Positions 1-9,055 of a stretch of 64,000 bases of DNA are shown one piece after another. Position numbers and translations under genes: made by a program. The stretch is from Betaproteobacteria bacterium (GTDB lineage Bacteria > Pseudomonadota > Gammaproteobacteria > Burkholderiales > Ga0077523): positions 1 through 64,000 of the forward strand of contig JADJPK010000015.1 of the NCBI GenBank assembly GCA_016713305.1, read 5' to 3'. The notes beneath the pieces are model-generated. The model saw only the letters and a program-made list of their open reading frames with translations. It was not told where the DNA came from and did not search any database. The first letter of the stretch is position 1. Each line of letters begins with the position of its first letter.

Positions 1-509
1 GTTCCGCGTCGGCGGCGGTATCGTAACGATCGGCAAGGCGCTGGGAACCACGGTGATCTGAAGCCCGCGCCGGAGTCGTACGAACTGCTCTCCACCGGCG
101 GGATGGACGGCGTGCCTTTCCGGCCGAATCCATCGAGTCGTTCAAGCTGGAGAAGATCGTCAAACGCCACGACCTTTCCTGGCGGCCTGTACAACACGAG
201 TCGCCTTCGTGATGAACGAGGAGCGCCGGCGGCGCATTCCCAAGGCAGACCAGGACATCATCGCGAAGCTGACCGGCGAGCCGCTCGCGCGCGCGTTCGG
301 CGGGCGTGGGACCGCACGGGATAAGTCCGCGCACGCGCTCATGCAGACCACCGGTGTGAAGATGATGCCCGCGCCCAAAGCGTTCATGGACGAGATCCGC
401 GCCAAGACCGCTCCTCTGGAGCAGAAGTGATCGCCGACGCCAAGGCGAAGGGCCTCGCCATCGCCGAGCAGGTGCTGAAGGAATTCCGCACCAAGTCGCC
501 AAACCCTGA
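1..509 (+). pseudogene. dctP: TRAP transporter substrate-binding subunit DctP, C-terminal part, frameshifted
   Basis: DctP proteins are periplasmic solute receptors that deliver a substrate, usually a carboxylate, to the DctQM membrane complex. The window opens inside the gene. Pieces read in different frames spell a family-like chain: RVGGGI near base 6, ESYELLS, TTFPGGLYNTS near 170-195, then MNEERRRRIPKADQDIIAKL from 209 and KAKGLAIAEQVLKEFR near 440-490. At least three frame changes are needed to join them. The likely stop is the TGA at 507-509. The dctQ start follows 48 bases later, the normal dctPQM order. The frame breaks could be decay or sequence error; a dense run of them continues through the next three genes. 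The substrate cannot be told from what remains. Confidence 0.75.
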
Positions 510-557
510 GGCCCCGGCTCTCCCACGAACCCCACCTCCGGCACACCAGCCGACCAC

Positions 558-1050
558 GTGAAGACGTTCGAGCGCATCCTCGGCGTCGTCGCGGCCCTCG
601 CGCTGTTCGCGATGATGGCGCACGGCGGGCCGACGTGATCGCCCCATGGTGTCTCGTCGTCCGTGCCCGGGGCGTGGAGATCACCGAGCTGCTCATGCTC
701 GCCGTGATCTTCGTCGGCATGCCACTCCGCGTCGCCTCAAGGGCGAGCATCATCTTCGACCTGCTGGACCGGATCATGTCCGCACGGATCAAGACCCGGC
801 AGCCCGCATCGCGAACGCCTCTGCGTCGCCGTGCTCGTCGGCTCGTCGTGGCTGGTCTACGGCCGCGCCGGACGCGCCGCCGAGTATGGCGATTCCACCG
901 CCCAGCTCGGGCTGCCGCTCTATGGCTTCCAGTACGCCACGGCCGCGATGCTGCTGCTGGCGGCGGTGATGCACCTCTACCTGATGATCCGCGCGACGCC
1001 TTCGTCCGGACACCTTCCACCTGCCGCCCGTGGGAGGCGAGGATGTTTGA
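558..1050 (+). pseudogene. dctQ: TRAP transporter small permease DctQ, frameshifted
   Basis: DctQ is the small four-helix membrane subunit of TRAP carriers. The likely start is the GTG at 558, giving KTFERILGVVAALALFAMM, a first membrane helix. The frame then changes near 635, where EITELLMLAVIFVGMPL follows, and again near 820, where VAVLVGSSWLVYGRAGRAAE begins. A final hydrophobic segment, ATAAMLLLAAVMHLYLMIR, ends before the TGA at 1048-1050. The length of about 160 residues fits the family. The stop overlaps the dctM start by 8 bases, as expected for translational coupling in dctQM. The gene cannot be read through as it stands, so it is either a pseudogene or carries sequence errors. Confidence 0.75.
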
Positions 1051-2324
1051 GTCGGCCGGGTTTCGCCATGATGTTCGCCCTCGGCGCTGTTGCGTGTGCC
1101 CATCGCCTTCAGCATGGCGATCGTGGGCGTGGTGGGCATCGGGCTGATGCGCTCCTGGCCGGCGGCGTTCTCGCTCACCGCCACCGAGACCTCGACATCG
1201 CCAAGTACACGTCCGTGCTGCCGCTGTTTCGTGCGATGGGCAACTTCGTCACGCGCGCCGGCATGCCGCAGGAGCTACCGCACGGCGTACCGCTTCGTCG
1301 GCCATCGGCGCGGCGGACTGGCCATCTCCACCATCCTCGCCTGCGCCGGTTTCGGCGCGATCGCGGATCGTCCAAAGCCACACGGCGACCATGGCCAAGG
1401 TGGCCATGCCGGAGATGCGGCGGTTCAACTACCGCGAATCCTTCGCCGCCGGCGCCATTGCGGCGGGCGGCACGCTGGGCATCCTGATCCCGCCGTCGGT
1501 GATCATGGTGATCTACCGGGATCAGGACGGAGCAGAGCATCGGCGCGCTGTTGCGGGCCGGCATCGTTCCGGGCCTGCTCTCGCCACTGGTCTGTACATC
1601 ACGGCCTCCCATGATCGTCACGGCCCGCAACCCGAACTCGGCCCGCCCGGAGAGAAGTCGACCTGGGGCGAACGGCTGGAGGGCCTGCGCGACATCTGGG
1701 CGGTGGCCGTGCTCTTTGCCATCGTGCTGGGCGGTCTGTACGGCGGCTGGTTCACGCCCACCGAGGCGGCGGGCGTGGGAGCGGCCGGCGGATTCGTCAT
1801 TGCGCTGCTGCGCGGACGGCTGAGCTTCGCGGTGATGGAACTACTTGCTGGTGGATTCCGCGCGCACCACCGCCATGCTCTTCACCATCGTGATCGGCGC
1901 ATCGCTGTTCGCGAACTTCATCAACTTCACGACGCTGCGGTCGGATCTCGATATCGTGAAGAAGTTCGCCGTGAGCCCCACGCTGGTGATCCTGGCCATC
2001 TGCTTCGTCTCACATCGTGCTGGGCACGGCCATGGAGTCGCTGTCCATGATCCTGCTCACCGTGCCCATCTTCTTCCCGCTCGTGCAGAGCATGGGCTTC
2101 GGAACCCATCGGTTCGGCATTCTGGTGGTGTGCGTGGTCGAGATCGGCATGATCACGCCGCCGGTGGGCATGAACATCTTCGTGTGCGCAGCGTGGTGCC
2201 GGACGTTTTACGCACGCCGTCTGGCGCGGCGCGCTGCCTTTGTCGCGGCGGATGTCGTGCGGCTCACGCTGCTGGTGGCTATCCCGCCATCAGCGTCTGG
2301 CTGCCGCGCACGCTGGGACTGTGA
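1043..2324 (+). pseudogene. dctM: TRAP transporter large permease DctM, frameshifted
   Basis: DctM is the large (about 12-helix) subunit that carries substrate with sodium. ATG at 1043 starts MFESAGF. Recognisable family segments lie in several frames: LRVPIAFSMAIVGVVGIGLM near 1085-1150, MRRFNYRESFAAGAIAAGGT and LGILIPPSVIMVIY at 1415-1520, LFTIVIGASLFANFINF near 1875-1930, and VVEIGMITPPVGMNIFV near 2138-2190. The chain ends AISVWLPRTLGL at 2324. At least five frame changes are needed. The size of about 427 residues matches the family. The cyclase gene follows 28 bases downstream, suggesting the operon handled the substrate or product of that hydrolase. Confidence 0.8.
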
Positions 2325-2352
2325 TTCTTCGAACCTCGAACGGAGAGAGCAG

Positions 2353-3446
2353 ATGAAAAGCAATCGAGTGCTGGCACCGGTGGCCGCGGCCGTCGCGATG
2401 ATCCTCACGAGCGGATGGGCTGCCGCCGTGGAACCGGAACAGGTCCCGAGCCGCGCCGCCAAGCGCATCCCTCGCCGCCGTGGTCCGCAGGCGACGAGCA
2501 GGGCATGGCCAACCAGATCGGCGCTGGCACCTGGATGCGCTGCGCTTTGCATTCGCAACCCAAGGCGCGCTCGTACGAGCTTTTCGTACCTGCGCTCCAA
2601 CACCATGCCCAAGTCGCCCTTCAGCGGCCCGTACAACCAGAAGTACAAGCCCACCGGCGGCATCCCGTTCAGCGCCCACGCGTTCAACGGCGAAGAACTC
2701 GAAGCCGGCGCGGAGCCGGCCGCCCAGGCCACGCAGATGGACGCCATCGGCCACTTCGCCTTCCTGCCCGAACCGTGGAAGATGCAGCCACCCTTCCCCT
2801 CAGACACCGCCACCTACTACGGCGGCTTCAAGCAGTCCGAAGTAAAGCCCACGCCCGACTCGCCGCTGCTCAAGCTGGGCATCGAGAAGGCCCCGCCACT
2901 CATCACCTCCGCCATCCTGCTCGACGCCAAGACCCACGTCGGCGGCGGCAAACCGCTAGAGGCCGGCCGCGGCGTGACGGCCAAGGACATCGAAGACATG
3001 CTGGCCGTGCAAGGCCTGAGCGGCCGCGGCATCCTGCCCGGCGACGTCGTCTACATCCGCACCGGCTGGGGCGACAACTGGCAGGATCCGGACGTCGACA
3101 AGGTCTACTACTCCAAGGCGCCCGGCCTCGCCTACGACGCCGCGAAGTACCTGGGCGACAAGCGCATCGTCGCCATCGGCCTCGACACGCCCTTCATCGA
3201 CCCGGTGCCCGAAGGCATGATGCAAGCAAGGCCCCGCCCGCCAAAGGCACCCGCCCGGCCTGCCCCTTCGCCGTCCACCACCACATGCTCACCCAGATGG
3301 GCATCCACCACATCGAACACGCCAACCTCGCGGCCATCGCCAACGACAAGGTGTGGACGTCCTGCACGATGATCCTGCCGCTGAGGGAAAAGGGCGGCGC
3401 GGGTTCGGCGGTAAGGCCGGTGGCGATTGGGGTGCCGGGGCAGTAA
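2353..3446 (+). pseudogene. Exported cyclase-family metal-dependent hydrolase, frameshifted
   Basis: The family (PF04199, kynurenine formamidase-like) hydrolyses amides or lactones with a divalent metal. ATG at 2353 starts a signal peptide, MKSNRVLAPVAAAVAMILTS then GWAAA. The mature part reads in one frame from about 2590 to 3225: DAIGHFAFLP, TAKDIEDMLAVQGL and VVYIRTGWGDNW. In the family the first of these regions carries the HxD metal ligands, here GHFA, so a key position may be altered. Frame changes are needed near 2450-2580 and near 3225, after which HHHMLTQMGIHHIEHANL and the C-terminus are read to the TAA at 3446. Cyclase-family enzymes of this exported type often sit beside TRAP carriers. 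The substrate is unknown. Confidence 0.75.
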
Positions 3447-3729
3447 GGGCGGTGGGGGAGCGCCGGATGTGAATAGTTCACATTCGGCGGTGGTGGGGCG
3501 GGGGCATACTGTGGTTGAGGGGAGTGCGGGTTAGCGACATCCGAACGGGCGGGGGCTTGGGATGCGTGGACGAGGGATTGATTCGGAAGGGCTTCGATGC
3601 GTTCTTACATGTCATTCGACGGAAAGAATTTTGTCGAATGGGTGAGACTTGTCGTTGGGCGGCCTGAGGGACGCGCACACGCAGTAATCGCTGAAAGCGC
3701 AGGTCAAGCTCAGACGAGTGGAGGGATAA

Positions 3730-4062
3730 GTGTTCAAAGCAATAGCCGCGCTCATCGCTGTTCTCCTGGTTTCCGCTTGCGCGACGGGCTCAGCCGTGGT
3801 CACCGGCACGAAGCGGCCAGCGATCGCGCCTTCTGCCGTTCAGCTTTATTCGAAACCACCGGCTGAGTACGACGTCGTTGGTATCGTCGAAGCCTCCTCA
3901 GACGCGGGGCTGACCGAACAAGGGTCCATGGACTACGCTGCAGAAGAGCTTAAGAAGCAGGCTGCCGCCATTGGCGCAAACGGTCTCCTAATAACCTCAG
4001 TCGGTGAACGCAGACTTGCTCCGGCCATCGTGGCGGAGGCGATTTATGTCAGGAAGCAGTAG
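3730..4062 (+). CDS. Small lipoprotein of unknown function, probable gene-cassette content
   Basis: This is a 110-residue protein starting at a GTG with a good GGAGGG ribosome site. The N-terminus MFKAIAALIAVLLVSACAT is a lipoprotein signal with the lipobox VSAC, so Cys17 should be lipidated after export. The mature part holds a short conserved-looking stretch, YDVVGIVEASSDAGLTEQG, and then an alpha/beta pattern ending AIGANGLLITSVGERR. I do not recognise a named family. The stop is followed 4 bases later by a perfect inverted repeat with integron-type end boxes, and a GTTGGGC box lies at 3654-3660 upstream. This fits a gene cassette of about 440 bp, which is inference. Confidence 0.75.
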   Translation: MFKAIAALIAVLLVSACATGSAVVTGTKRPAIAPSAVQLYSKPPAEYDVVGIVEASSDAGLTEQGSMDYAAEELKKQAAAIGANGLLITSVGERRLAPAIVAEAIYVRKQ

Positions 4063-4066
4063 CGCC

Positions 4067-4100
4067 GCCCAACGGTCCGGTTGCAGCCGGACCGTTGGGC
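4067..4100 (+). repeat. Perfect 14-bp inverted repeat; short attC-like site or terminator
   Basis: Two 14-base arms flank a 6-base loop (TTGCAG). The left arm begins GCCCAAC, which matches the integron R'' box RYYYAAC, and the right arm ends GTTGGGC, which matches R' (GTTRRRY). At 34 bases it is shorter than usual attC sites and lacks obvious unpaired bases, so a plain terminator hairpin for the lipoprotein gene is the main alternative. No T-run follows it. Its position 4 bases after a stop codon, with the next gene starting 32 bases on, suits a cassette boundary. Confidence 0.5.
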
Positions 4101-4132
4101 ACCATGCACGAGGTCGCTACCCACTCTCACCC

Positions 4133-4666
4133 ATGAACGAAAAGCTACTTAAGAGGTACCTTGGGTACGCCAGTACCGAGGAGGCATTTGCAGTTCTCTT
4201 CGTAAAGAAGCATATCTCTCGGGCCAAGGGGCATTGGGTCGACATTGTCGACTGCGAACGCTACGAGATGTCTTCCGACAATCTGCATTTCCGATTCGTC
4301 GATGGCGGTCTGTTCAAGAGAAGGATTCAACCGCAGTATCCGCCCAAGTCCGACTACACCTTCAATGGCGAATTCAAAGAGAGAGACTACTACTTGATGA
4401 CGCGCGCCATTACGTGGGAGACCGCACACAAAGACATTGAGCAGCAAAAGTCCAAGAACATTGCCCCAGTCCAGTTCAAGATAACTGGTGTGAGTTATCC
4501 CAAGGTTCGTGGCGCGGACAACTACTTTCGAGAAGACGCACCACCCGAGATAAAGGCCCTTGCAAAGAACCTTAGCGACCGGACTAATCCTCTGTGGGAT
4601 AAGGCAATGCAGTATGTCGACGAGCAAGAGTTCGTTTATGAGATTAGACAGCTGTCCATCGTTTAG
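4133..4666 (+). CDS. Hypothetical protein in a putative integron gene cassette
   Basis: This is a 177-residue soluble protein, MNEKLLKRYLGYASTEEAFA onward, with no signal peptide or membrane segment and no family I recognise. It is charged and rich in aromatic residues. Its base composition is visibly lower in GC than the flanking genes. The start is the ATG 32 bases after the upstream inverted repeat; an upstream in-frame extension would run back over that repeat and is unlikely. The stop lies 6 bases before a well-formed attC-like site, and the upstream site is 4067-4100, so the gene occupies a unit of about 668 bp with one ORF, as integron cassettes do. No integrase is visible in the window. 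Confidence 0.8.
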   Translation: MNEKLLKRYLGYASTEEAFAVLFVKKHISRAKGHWVDIVDCERYEMSSDNLHFRFVDGGLFKRRIQPQYPPKSDYTFNGEFKERDYYLMTRAITWETAHKDIEQQKSKNIAPVQFKITGVSYPKVRGADNYFREDAPPEIKALAKNLSDRTNPLWDKAMQYVDEQEFVYEIRQLSIV

Positions 4667-4672
4667 CATGGT

Positions 4673-4768
4673 GCCCAACCTCTCCGTCAACCGGGCGCCC
4701 GGCAAGCGGCGCTTGCCGGTACCCTCCGCGCTTCGCGCTCCGGTCGCCGGTCACGTCGAACGTTGAGG
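4673..4768 (+). repeat. Putative integron attC recombination site
   Basis: The site begins with the R'' box GCCCAAC (4673-4679), followed after six bases by a GTCAACCGGGC L''-like box. It ends with a GCCGGTCACGTCGAAC L'-like stretch and CGTTGAGG at the R' position (4761-4768). The interior is strongly self-complementary, for example GGCAAGCGGCGCTTGCC. Length (96 bp), box order and position just after a stop codon match attC sites of environmental proteobacterial integrons. The last three bases of the R' box (AGG instead of RRY) coincide with the start of the IS left end, so the box is probably altered by that insertion. Confidence 0.65.
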
Positions 4769-6060
4769 CTGTAGAAAAACCCCCGTTCTCCCCTTGATCG
4801 CCGATCTGGGCCTCGGCATCATCGTCGCAACAGCGTTGCTGCGGAGAAGTCGCCGATGCCGAACTTCCGATCCGTCGACAGGAACCTCAAGTTCATCGCC
4901 GTCGACTTCGACGCGCAGATCCTCCCCGGCACGTTCCAGGACGCCGTCAGTGTGCTGGTAGACCAGGAACTCGACCTCACGCCGTTCATCGAGACCTACC
5001 GCAACGACGACACCGGCGCGCCCGCGTACCACCCTTCGATTCTCCTCAAAGTCATCCTGTTCGGCTACAGCCGAGGCCTGATCAGCTCCCGCGCCATCGC
5101 CGCGGCCTGCCGCCAGCACGTGCAGTTCATCGCCCTGAGCGCAGACAGCCAGCCGGACTTCTCCACCCTCGCAGGCTTCGTCAGCCGTCACACTGAGGCG
5201 ATCCAGTCGCTCTTCACCCAGGTGCTGGTCATCTGCAACCGCGAAGGCCTCATCGGCCACGAGATGTTCGCCATCGACGGGGTCAAGCTCCCGAGCAATG
5301 CGGCCAAGTCCGGGCAGCGGTCTTCGGGAGGACTTCGAACGGGAAGCGCAGAAGGTCGGACAGTCCGTGGAGAAGATGCTCGCGGAGCATCGGAGGCAGG
5401 ACGCTGCGAAGATCCCACCGGAGCAGGAACAGCGGACGCGTGAGAGGCAGAAGATCGAGCGGATGAGGGAGCACGCCAGGCAGATCTGGGCGTGGCTGGA
5501 GAAGCACCCCAGGGACCGCCTCGGCGCGAGCGGCAAGCCGGTGCTGAGCAACCGCACCGACAACGAGTCGGCGAAGATGTCCACGGACAAGGGCGTCGTG
5601 CAGGGCTACTGCGGCTTGGCGGCGGTAGACGAGAAGCACCAGATCATCGTCGCCGCCCAGGCGCACGGGACAGGCTCGGAGCAGGCACTGCTGCCGGGAA
5701 TGGTGGAAGACCTGAAGCCTGTTCTGACGCCCGAGAGCGTGATCGTGGCCGATGCGGGCTACCACAGCGAAGCCAACCTCGCCCACCTGGAGTCCGAGAA
5801 GGTCGAGGCCTACATTGCCGACCGTGGTTACGGGGACCGGGACGAGCGCTACGCCGGACAGGAGAGGCACAAGGCGAAGGAAGATGCGCTCTGGGACAAG
5901 AGTCCGAAGGACCAGAGGCCGAAGCAGTTCCGCCCTCTGCCTTCAAGTTTGCCGATGACCTGAGTACCTGCATCTGTCCCGCTGGGAAGCGCCTCTACCG
6001 GAGCGGGAACAACTGCAACCGCAGTGGGCTGCGATCGATCGGATTCAAGGGGACACAGGA
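4766..6060 (+). mobile_element. IS1182-family element, right end missing
   Basis: The left end appears to start at the junction with the attC-like site, with GGCTGTAGAAAAACCCCC as the terminal sequence. The transposase start follows about 90 bases in. The element stops abruptly near 6060, where the transposase coding sequence is interrupted and a REP-type core (6072-6087) begins. No matching right terminal repeat was found, so the element is truncated and immobile. Confidence 0.7.
4856..6060 (+). pseudogene. IS1182-family transposase, frameshifted and C-terminally truncated
   Basis: The N-terminal part (MPNFRSVDRNLKFIAVDFDA through VSRHTEAIQSLF and the catalytic-region motif MFAIDGVKLPSNAAK) reads from 4856 to about 5310. 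A frame change follows. The next segment runs from about 5310 to 5940 with REDFEREAQKVGQSVEKML, LSNRTDNESAKM, VQGYCGLAAVDEKHQIIV and VIVADAGYHSEANL, the RNase H-like DDE core of this family. A second frame change near 5940 gives KFADDLSTCICPAGKRLYRS up to about 6055. The usual last 80-100 residues with the second Cys cluster are gone. Two frameshifts plus the truncation make it inactive. Confidence 0.85.
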
Positions 6061-6071
6061 CGGCGTGGGAA

Positions 6072-6087
6072 CGGGGTCAGGTCTTGC
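6072..6087 (-). repeat. REP-family core, copy 1
   Basis: The minus strand reads GCAAGACCTGACCCCG, preceded by TT. It sits exactly at the broken end of the IS1182-type transposase. It shares its core with eleven other copies in the window. Confidence 0.65.
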
Positions 6088-6352
6088 AATGATGCACCCT
6101 GTCGCCTAGCATTGCCCCTGTGCCGCTCTCCCCATCGGATGTGCCGTAGCCTCAGACTCGCTCCGATTGTCGACCGTTGAGATACTCGACGCAGTATGCG
6201 TTCTGGCGCCATTCTGATGCCTAGGATGCCGTGAGCTACAGGAACAAGTGGGGCGGCGCACAAGGGATGATGGATGGTCGATCTTAAGGGTCGGCGACAT
6301 GATTTCGACCGGAACGTGGGCCTTCTAAGGCTTACTTGGAGAGCAGAAGATC

Positions 6353-6664
6353 ATGCAAGGATCCGCTTCTTCCTGGACGTCATTCCGACAACTGGCCCGG
6401 TGGGCCATGGTCCTTTTTCTAGCCGGCGCCTTGTTCCCATTCGTGATGATCGCGACCGCGGAACTACTTCCTCGATCGATTTCAGAGTTCGTGCTGTGGA
6501 CTGTCGTCAGTCTTTGGAGTGGTGCATTGATGTGGACGTTGTTCAGACTCTTGTATTGGCCATGCCCCCGCTGCAACACGGCTTGGTGGGGGCAGCAGGG
6601 ATGGCGTGCGAGCGCCGCCAGAAAGTGCGTCAAGTGTGGGCTGGGAGTCTATGAAGAACCGTGA
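6353..6664 (+). CDS. Small membrane protein with C-terminal zinc-ribbon-like Cys pairs
   Basis: This is a 103-residue protein. ATG at 6353 has a GGAGAG ribosome site 11 bases upstream. Two hydrophobic segments (about residues 17-37 and 45-66) should span the membrane. They are followed by CPRC near residue 70 and CVKC near residue 95, which can bind one zinc ion as a rubredoxin-type knuckle pair. This fold is common in small uncharacterised membrane proteins and gives no function. It lies between the decayed IS element and the RAYT remnant, and may have been carried in with them or be a surviving host gene. Confidence 0.65.
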   Translation: MQGSASSWTSFRQLARWAMVLFLAGALFPFVMIATAELLPRSISEFVLWTVVSLWSGALMWTLFRLLYWPCPRCNTAWWGQQGWRASAARKCVKCGLGVYEEP

Positions 6665-6769
6665 TCGCTGAGCCGCGGCTCATCGTCAGCCCTCTTCGCC
6701 TGGAAGCCGAACGCGAGTCCGAACCGGGCCAAGTCATTCATTCACGCACTTGTCGCCAAGCATCCGCCC

Positions 6770-7623
6770 ATGTCCCGCCCTCTCCGCATCGAACTCGCCG
6801 GTGGTCTCTATCACGTCACCTCCCGGGGTGACCGCCGCGAGGACATCTTCTTCGGCGAAGCAGACCGCCTCGCTTGGCTGGACATCCTCGGCGGTGTCTG
6901 CAAACGGTTCAACTGGGCCTGTCATGCGTGGTGCCAGATGGACAACCACTACCACGTAGTCGTGGAAACACCCGAGGGAATCTGTCTCAGGGAATGCGGC
7001 AGCTGAACGGGGTCTACACGCAGTAAGTCAACCGCACTTACGATCGGGTGGGACACGTCTTCCAAGGGCGCTACAAAGCAATTCTGGTGGAGCGGGATGC
7101 GTATCTGTTGGAACTGTCGCGGTACGTGGTCCTGAATCCAGTACGCGCGAAGATGGTGAAGCGTCCTGAACAGTGGGCCTGGAGTTCGTACCGGTCGATG
7201 ATCGGCCAAGCGGACAGGCCGGAATGGCTGCAGACGGACTGGGTTCTGGGGCAGTTCGGTTCCCGGCGCAACCGGGCCAGGGAGAAATACGCGGACTTTG
7301 TTCTCGCTGGGGTAGGCTTGCCGAGCGTGTGGGACAACGTGCACAGTCAGATCTACCTGGGCAGCGAGGCCTTCGCCGAACGTCTGCGCAAGCAAGCACC
7401 GAAGGACACTGACCTGGGGGAGATCCCGCGGATCCAGCGCCGGGCTGTGGCAAAGCCGCTTTCCAGCTTCGTCAAGGCCGCCCAAGGAAATCGAGATGCT
7501 GCGATCGCTGAGGCCTTTCAGTCCGGCGACTACACCATGAAGCAGATCGCAGAGCACCTCGGCGTGCACTACTCGACAGTGAGCCGGGCGGTGAAGAAAG
7601 CAGAGGGAGGAAACTTCGGATAG
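6770..7623 (+). pseudogene. REP-associated tyrosine transposase (RAYT), frameshift plus nonsense codon
   Basis: RAYTs are single-copy relatives of IS200/IS605 transposases that cut and move REP sequences. The N-terminus (MSRPLRIELAGGLYHVTSRG) and the HUH motif MDNHYHVVVE are typical. The frame changes near 6975, after which NLSQGMRQLNGVYTQ is read. A TAA at 7024-7026 then replaces the usual aromatic residue of TQYxNR. The rest (VGHVFQGRYKAILVE, then RYVVLNPVRAKMV with the expected catalytic Tyr) runs open from 7048 to the TAG at 7623. The last 60 residues form a helix-turn-helix extension: GDYTMKQIAEHLGVHYSTVS. The gene cannot make a full transposase. A REP core lies 20 bases after the stop. 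Confidence 0.88.
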
Positions 7624-7642
7624 GTCGGTCGAATGCTGGATT

Positions 7643-7658
7643 GCAAGACCCGACCCCG
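7643..7658 (+). repeat. REP-family core, copy 2
   Basis: GCAAGACCCGACCCCG, preceded by GGATT, begins 20 bases after the RAYT stop codon. The linker between stop and core is nearly identical to that after the RAYT tail at 10338, so tail plus core form one duplicated unit. Confidence 0.7.
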
Positions 7659-8080
7659 TGCTTTCCATAGAACAACGCCCGCACAGGGCGGGCGTCGGGT
7701 CGATCTTCGGCTGATCAACAGTTCTGCAGTTCCGCCTCGGCGTTGCGGTTGGTCGATCGTACTTTTGCCTGCATGCACAAGGGGCAGCAGCACGGCTCTC
7801 TTGAACACGCCGGTTAGAGAGGCAAGATCGGCAGCGACTAATCGATTCGTGTCTACCTCGATGGAGAGCGGGAGATCGCCACTTTACTTATCGCTGGTAG
7901 GGGAGCATCGGCATCTGCGAGGCCGTACCGCACAGCAATCGTGACCAAGTAAGGCGCTCCGACTAGATCCCGCTTTCATCCAGCACCGCTTCGACTTCAT
8001 TGCGCACGGCAGTGAGAGCCTGATTGTCGAACCGGTTGTTGCGGGCCTTCGTAGGGCAACGCCACTAAGCCCAAGTCGCC
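7659..8080. other. Intergenic stretch, no supported gene
   Basis: No frame here looks like a complete protein gene. On the minus strand a short open stretch ends at about 7969-8055 and would encode RNNRFDNQALTAVRNEVEAV plus a few residues before a stop. It has no start or ribosome site and directly follows the RHS toxin end, so it could be the damaged original end of that toxin or of an immunity gene. This cannot be decided by reading. Confidence 0.4.
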
Positions 8081-8932
8081 TCATCGCGTGGTAGCCATGC
8101 GCTCATCGAGTTTCAAGTTTCCGGCTGCTTGTCTTCCGTACATGCTGCGAAAGCGCTCAATGACACGCGTCTCATATTCACGAGCTGACGCCTTGTCGGG
8201 GAACGTCTTTCGGATCTCAGTGGTGTAGACGTCCCCCGTCTCGCGTGTCAGGCGGCGCGCTTGCTGTTCCGCCCGGATTGAGGCCCCTTCAGCGTTCAGG
8301 CCGCGCGCTGACTCGCCGATCTTGTGGGTGGCGCCGTCAGGCCCCTTGATCCGGTACACGTGCGTTTCGCCAACATAGCTGAGCGAGTTCTTGTGTACGC
8401 CCTTTGCGGCATAGGTAACAACCTCGTCTCCATGCTTCGCGATCGCACCAAGAGTTCGGCCGCCGGGAACAACAACACCAGCCGCCGCAACTATCCCTTC
8501 CTTCGCTACGCCGGCCGCGCCGTCAGACTGATACGCGGCAATGAGATCTATAGCCGTGAGTGTAACGTCGATTGCTTTGAGCGCTAGAGGCACCAACAAC
8601 AGGACCGGCAGTCGGCCGTCGTTGTCGCGATAGCGATACGGATTGTTGTTCCCGTAGGCATAGCGATTGAAGCTATGGAGATCACCATCCGAGAACGACA
8701 CCGGATCCATCCCCAAGAACCGCCCCAGCGTCGGATCGTAGTAGCGCGCTCCGAAGTACTGAATACCAAGGGCTTCTTCGGGCTTTCCGTGAAACCACTG
8801 GCGATTGCCGCCCGCCGCGGGTTCGTTGCGCCAACGTTCCCCGAACGGTCAATAGTCTTCACGCCACACGACGTCGCCGACCGTGTTGGTGGCGACGATG
8901 GCGCTTCCTGCCGCACAGATCGGGGGCACGCC
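8081..8932 (-). pseudogene. RHS protein C-terminal end with GIY-YIG-like toxin domain, orphan fragment
   Basis: RHS proteins are large polymorphic toxins whose variable C-terminal domain follows a conserved core. On the minus strand from about 8932 the reading CAAGSAIVATNTVGDVVW leads to a TGA at 8851-8849 and then PFGERWRNEP, GIQYFGARYYDPTLGRFLG and MDPVSF, the RHS core signature. After NPYRYRDNDG come a hydrophobic linker and a toxin-like domain: VYRIKGPDGATHKIGES, an Arg-Gln-rich helix and KASAREYETRVIERF. The spacing of the YRI, KIGES and E-T-R elements suggests a GIY-YIG nuclease fold, which is inference. The in-frame stop and missing N-terminal thousand or so residues make it a remnant. 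Its 5' side abuts a decayed RAYT tail. Confidence 0.75.
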
Positions 8933-9055
8933 TCACCTCACGTTCGCTCATGTACCGCCGTCTCCACACTTGACGGCAAGTCGACTGATGAAGAAGTTGG
9001 AGGAAGGCATGTTCGGATAGCTCAGCTGAATTCTGGATTGCAAGGCCCGACCCCG
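8933..9055 (+). pseudogene. Highly decayed RAYT tail plus REP core, copy 3
   Basis: The stretch GAAGAAGTTGGAGGAAGGCA, then TGTTCGGATAG (near 8990-9020), resembles the RAYT coding end (GAAGAAAGCAGAGGGAGGAA, then ACTTCGGATAG). It is followed by CTGGATTGCAAGGCCCGACC and CCG, the same order as after the other RAYT tails. The core at 9040-9055 differs from the main form at one position (GGCC for GACC). It interrupts the 5' side of the RHS fragment. Confidence 0.5.
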
